From Amycolatopsis iheyensis (GTDB lineage Bacteria > Actinomycetota > Actinomycetes > Mycobacteriales > Pseudonocardiaceae), in assembly GCF_024703995.1 (NCBI RefSeq), contig NZ_JAMXQV010000001.1:1-64000 (forward strand): a stretch of 64,000 nt of DNA, given 5' to 3'. The notes beneath the pieces were generated by a model, which was not told where the DNA came from, did no database searches, and saw only the letters and a program-made list of their open reading frames with translations. This document shows positions 63,114 to 64,000 of the stretch, piece after piece. How positions within the stretch are numbered: position 1 is the first letter of the stretch; each line of letters begins with the position of its first letter. The position numbers and the translations under genes were made by a program.

Positions 63114-63634
63114 ACGAGTCGCAGCCAACCCAAGCCGACCTCGCCGGCTCTCAGTACCGCGGAAGCTTCACCGAGATGATGGTGATCATCGGGTCGTTCG
63201 TCGGCCTGATCGTCGTGGGTCTCGTGGTGTTCCTGGTCGTGAACGGCAAAGTGACGAAGGGCCGGCAAGCCGGGATCGCACCCGTCGCGCAGCTGCTCGA
63301 CGGTCGTCCGTTCGCGGTCCTCTCGTACGCCGAAAGCCCGATGAGCGTGCCCGATCTGCTGAGCATGGCCCAAGCCCGCGGCTACGCGTTCACGCCCAAC
63401 CCGGCGGCCCTGCGCTACGAGTTCACACGCGGCGCACCGCAGACCGCGTTCACCGGCAACCCCCGCGCACCCTACGTCGCGCAACTGCTCGACGGACGGG
63501 ACACCGTCGAGCTGCAGATCCTGTACGAACCCATGTTCCTGCCCGAGCTGATGGTCGTCGCGCACCGCCGCGGGTACACCGTCCAGCCGGGCCGGAAGGT
63601 CTACCAATTCATGCGGCACCAGGGGAGGCCATGA
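63110..63634 (+). CDS. Membrane protein with duplicated domain, paralogue 4
   Basis: 174 residues; shares with paralogue 3 the stretches TPNPAALRYEF and APQTAFTGNPRA and a common ending YQFMRH. Near-duplicate of its neighbour, so a recent tandem duplication. Confidence 0.75.
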   Translation: MNESQPTQADLAGSQYRGSFTEMMVIIGSFVGLIVVGLVVFLVVNGKVTKGRQAGIAPVAQLLDGRPFAVLSYAESPMSVPDLLSMAQARGYAFTPNPAALRYEFTRGAPQTAFTGNPRAPYVAQLLDGRDTVELQILYEPMFLPELMVVAHRRGYTVQPGRKVYQFMRHQGRP

Positions 63635-63987
63635 ACAACCCGGAGCTGATCGAGGAAATGCGCTGGCAGCTCAAGCAGATCGAAGACCGCAAGGCCGACA
63701 ACCAGCGCATCCTCGCCGGGATCGCCGGCAGCGCGCACACCACCGTCGTCTCGCCCGATCGGGCCGTCACCGTTCTCGCCGGGCCTGGTGGCGTTGTCTC
63801 CGAAGTGCGGCTCGCCCCCGAAGCCATGCGGTTCGACGCCGGCACGCTCAGCCGGACCATCACCGCCGCCCTTCGGGAAGCCGTTGCCGCCGCGGGGAAG
63901 CTCGACCAGCCGGCGCCGCGGCCGATGCGGAAACGGGCGCCGGCCGAAGACGACGAGCCCTACGACGGCACCGTCTTCGACGTCTAG
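63631..63987 (+). CDS. YbaB/EbfC-family protein
   Basis: 118 residues with a YbaB core (LAGPGGVVSEVRLAPEAM, LSRTITAALREAVAAA) and a disordered acidic tail. Second WXG cluster in this window that carries a YbaB-fold gene, here at its 3' end. TAG stop; the run ends 13 nt before the window edge. Confidence 0.75.
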   Translation: MNNPELIEEMRWQLKQIEDRKADNQRILAGIAGSAHTTVVSPDRAVTVLAGPGGVVSEVRLAPEAMRFDAGTLSRTITAALREAVAAAGKLDQPAPRPMRKRAPAEDDEPYDGTVFDV

Positions 63988-64000
63988 GCCGGTGGTGGCG

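Overview
The window is high-G+C actinobacterial DNA, most likely from the order Pseudonocardiales and plausibly Amycolatopsis. The signs are GTG starts, heavy use of 4-nt overlapping genes, a mycothiol synthase gene, Cys-leader and leaderless regulatory ORFs, many WXG-type (ESX-like) small proteins, and a gene order that follows Mycobacterium tuberculosis Rv0814c-Rv0823c: sseC, sulfurtransferase, thiX, lmeA-like, glnR, mshD, pst/phoT, phoU (phoY2), LCP protein, dus. The genus is an inference; the gene order relies on remembered M. tuberculosis annotation and was not searched.

1-13.4 kb: sulfur and mycothiol metabolism (sulfurtransferase operon with a cysteine leader peptide), the nitrogen regulator GlnR, the high-affinity phosphate transporter PstSCAB and its regulator PhoU. 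Two clear 11-bp direct-repeat PHO boxes lie before pstS and phoU. A very long LytR-CpsA-Psr protein with tandemly repeated disordered N-terminus follows. 13.6-22.2 kb interrupts the mycobacterial order between the LCP gene and dus. It carries a GGDEF protein, idi, an alpha/beta hydrolase and a five-gene, fully overlapping operon (GntR, ADP-ribosylglycohydrolase, PfkB kinase, NCS1 permease, isochorismatase-fold hydrolase) resembling E. coli yegTUVW.

22-43 kb: dus, a SAM methyltransferase, membrane and redox proteins, a HelD-type RNA polymerase-associated helicase, an Lrp regulator, a flavin monooxygenase divergent from a TetR repressor across two identical palindromes, a meso-DAP decarboxylase paralogue, an ECF sigma factor with a SnoaL-like tail, and a GntR/DapA-family lyase unit divergent from a four-gene ABC importer. 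A MerR regulator follows. Next comes a short threonyl-tRNA synthetase preceded by a 16-residue leader peptide with three consecutive Thr codons and mutually exclusive hairpins, which is a complete-looking transcription attenuator.

43-64 kb: accessory DNA with three separate WXG/Esp-like clusters, two of them accompanied by YbaB/EbfC-fold proteins and one by a run of four paralogous single-span membrane proteins. Interspersed are housekeeping genes (tadA with its partner, tRNA-Ser(CGA)), secreted enzymes (Tat phospholipase C, LTD/exonuclease nuclease, CapA-like protein), a TauD dioxygenase, and a membrane protein with a TIR-like cytoplasmic domain immediately downstream of the tRNA. The strongest candidates for new biology are the ThrRS attenuator, the TIR-like membrane protein, the tandem paralogue array in the WXG operon and the yeg-like salvage operon.
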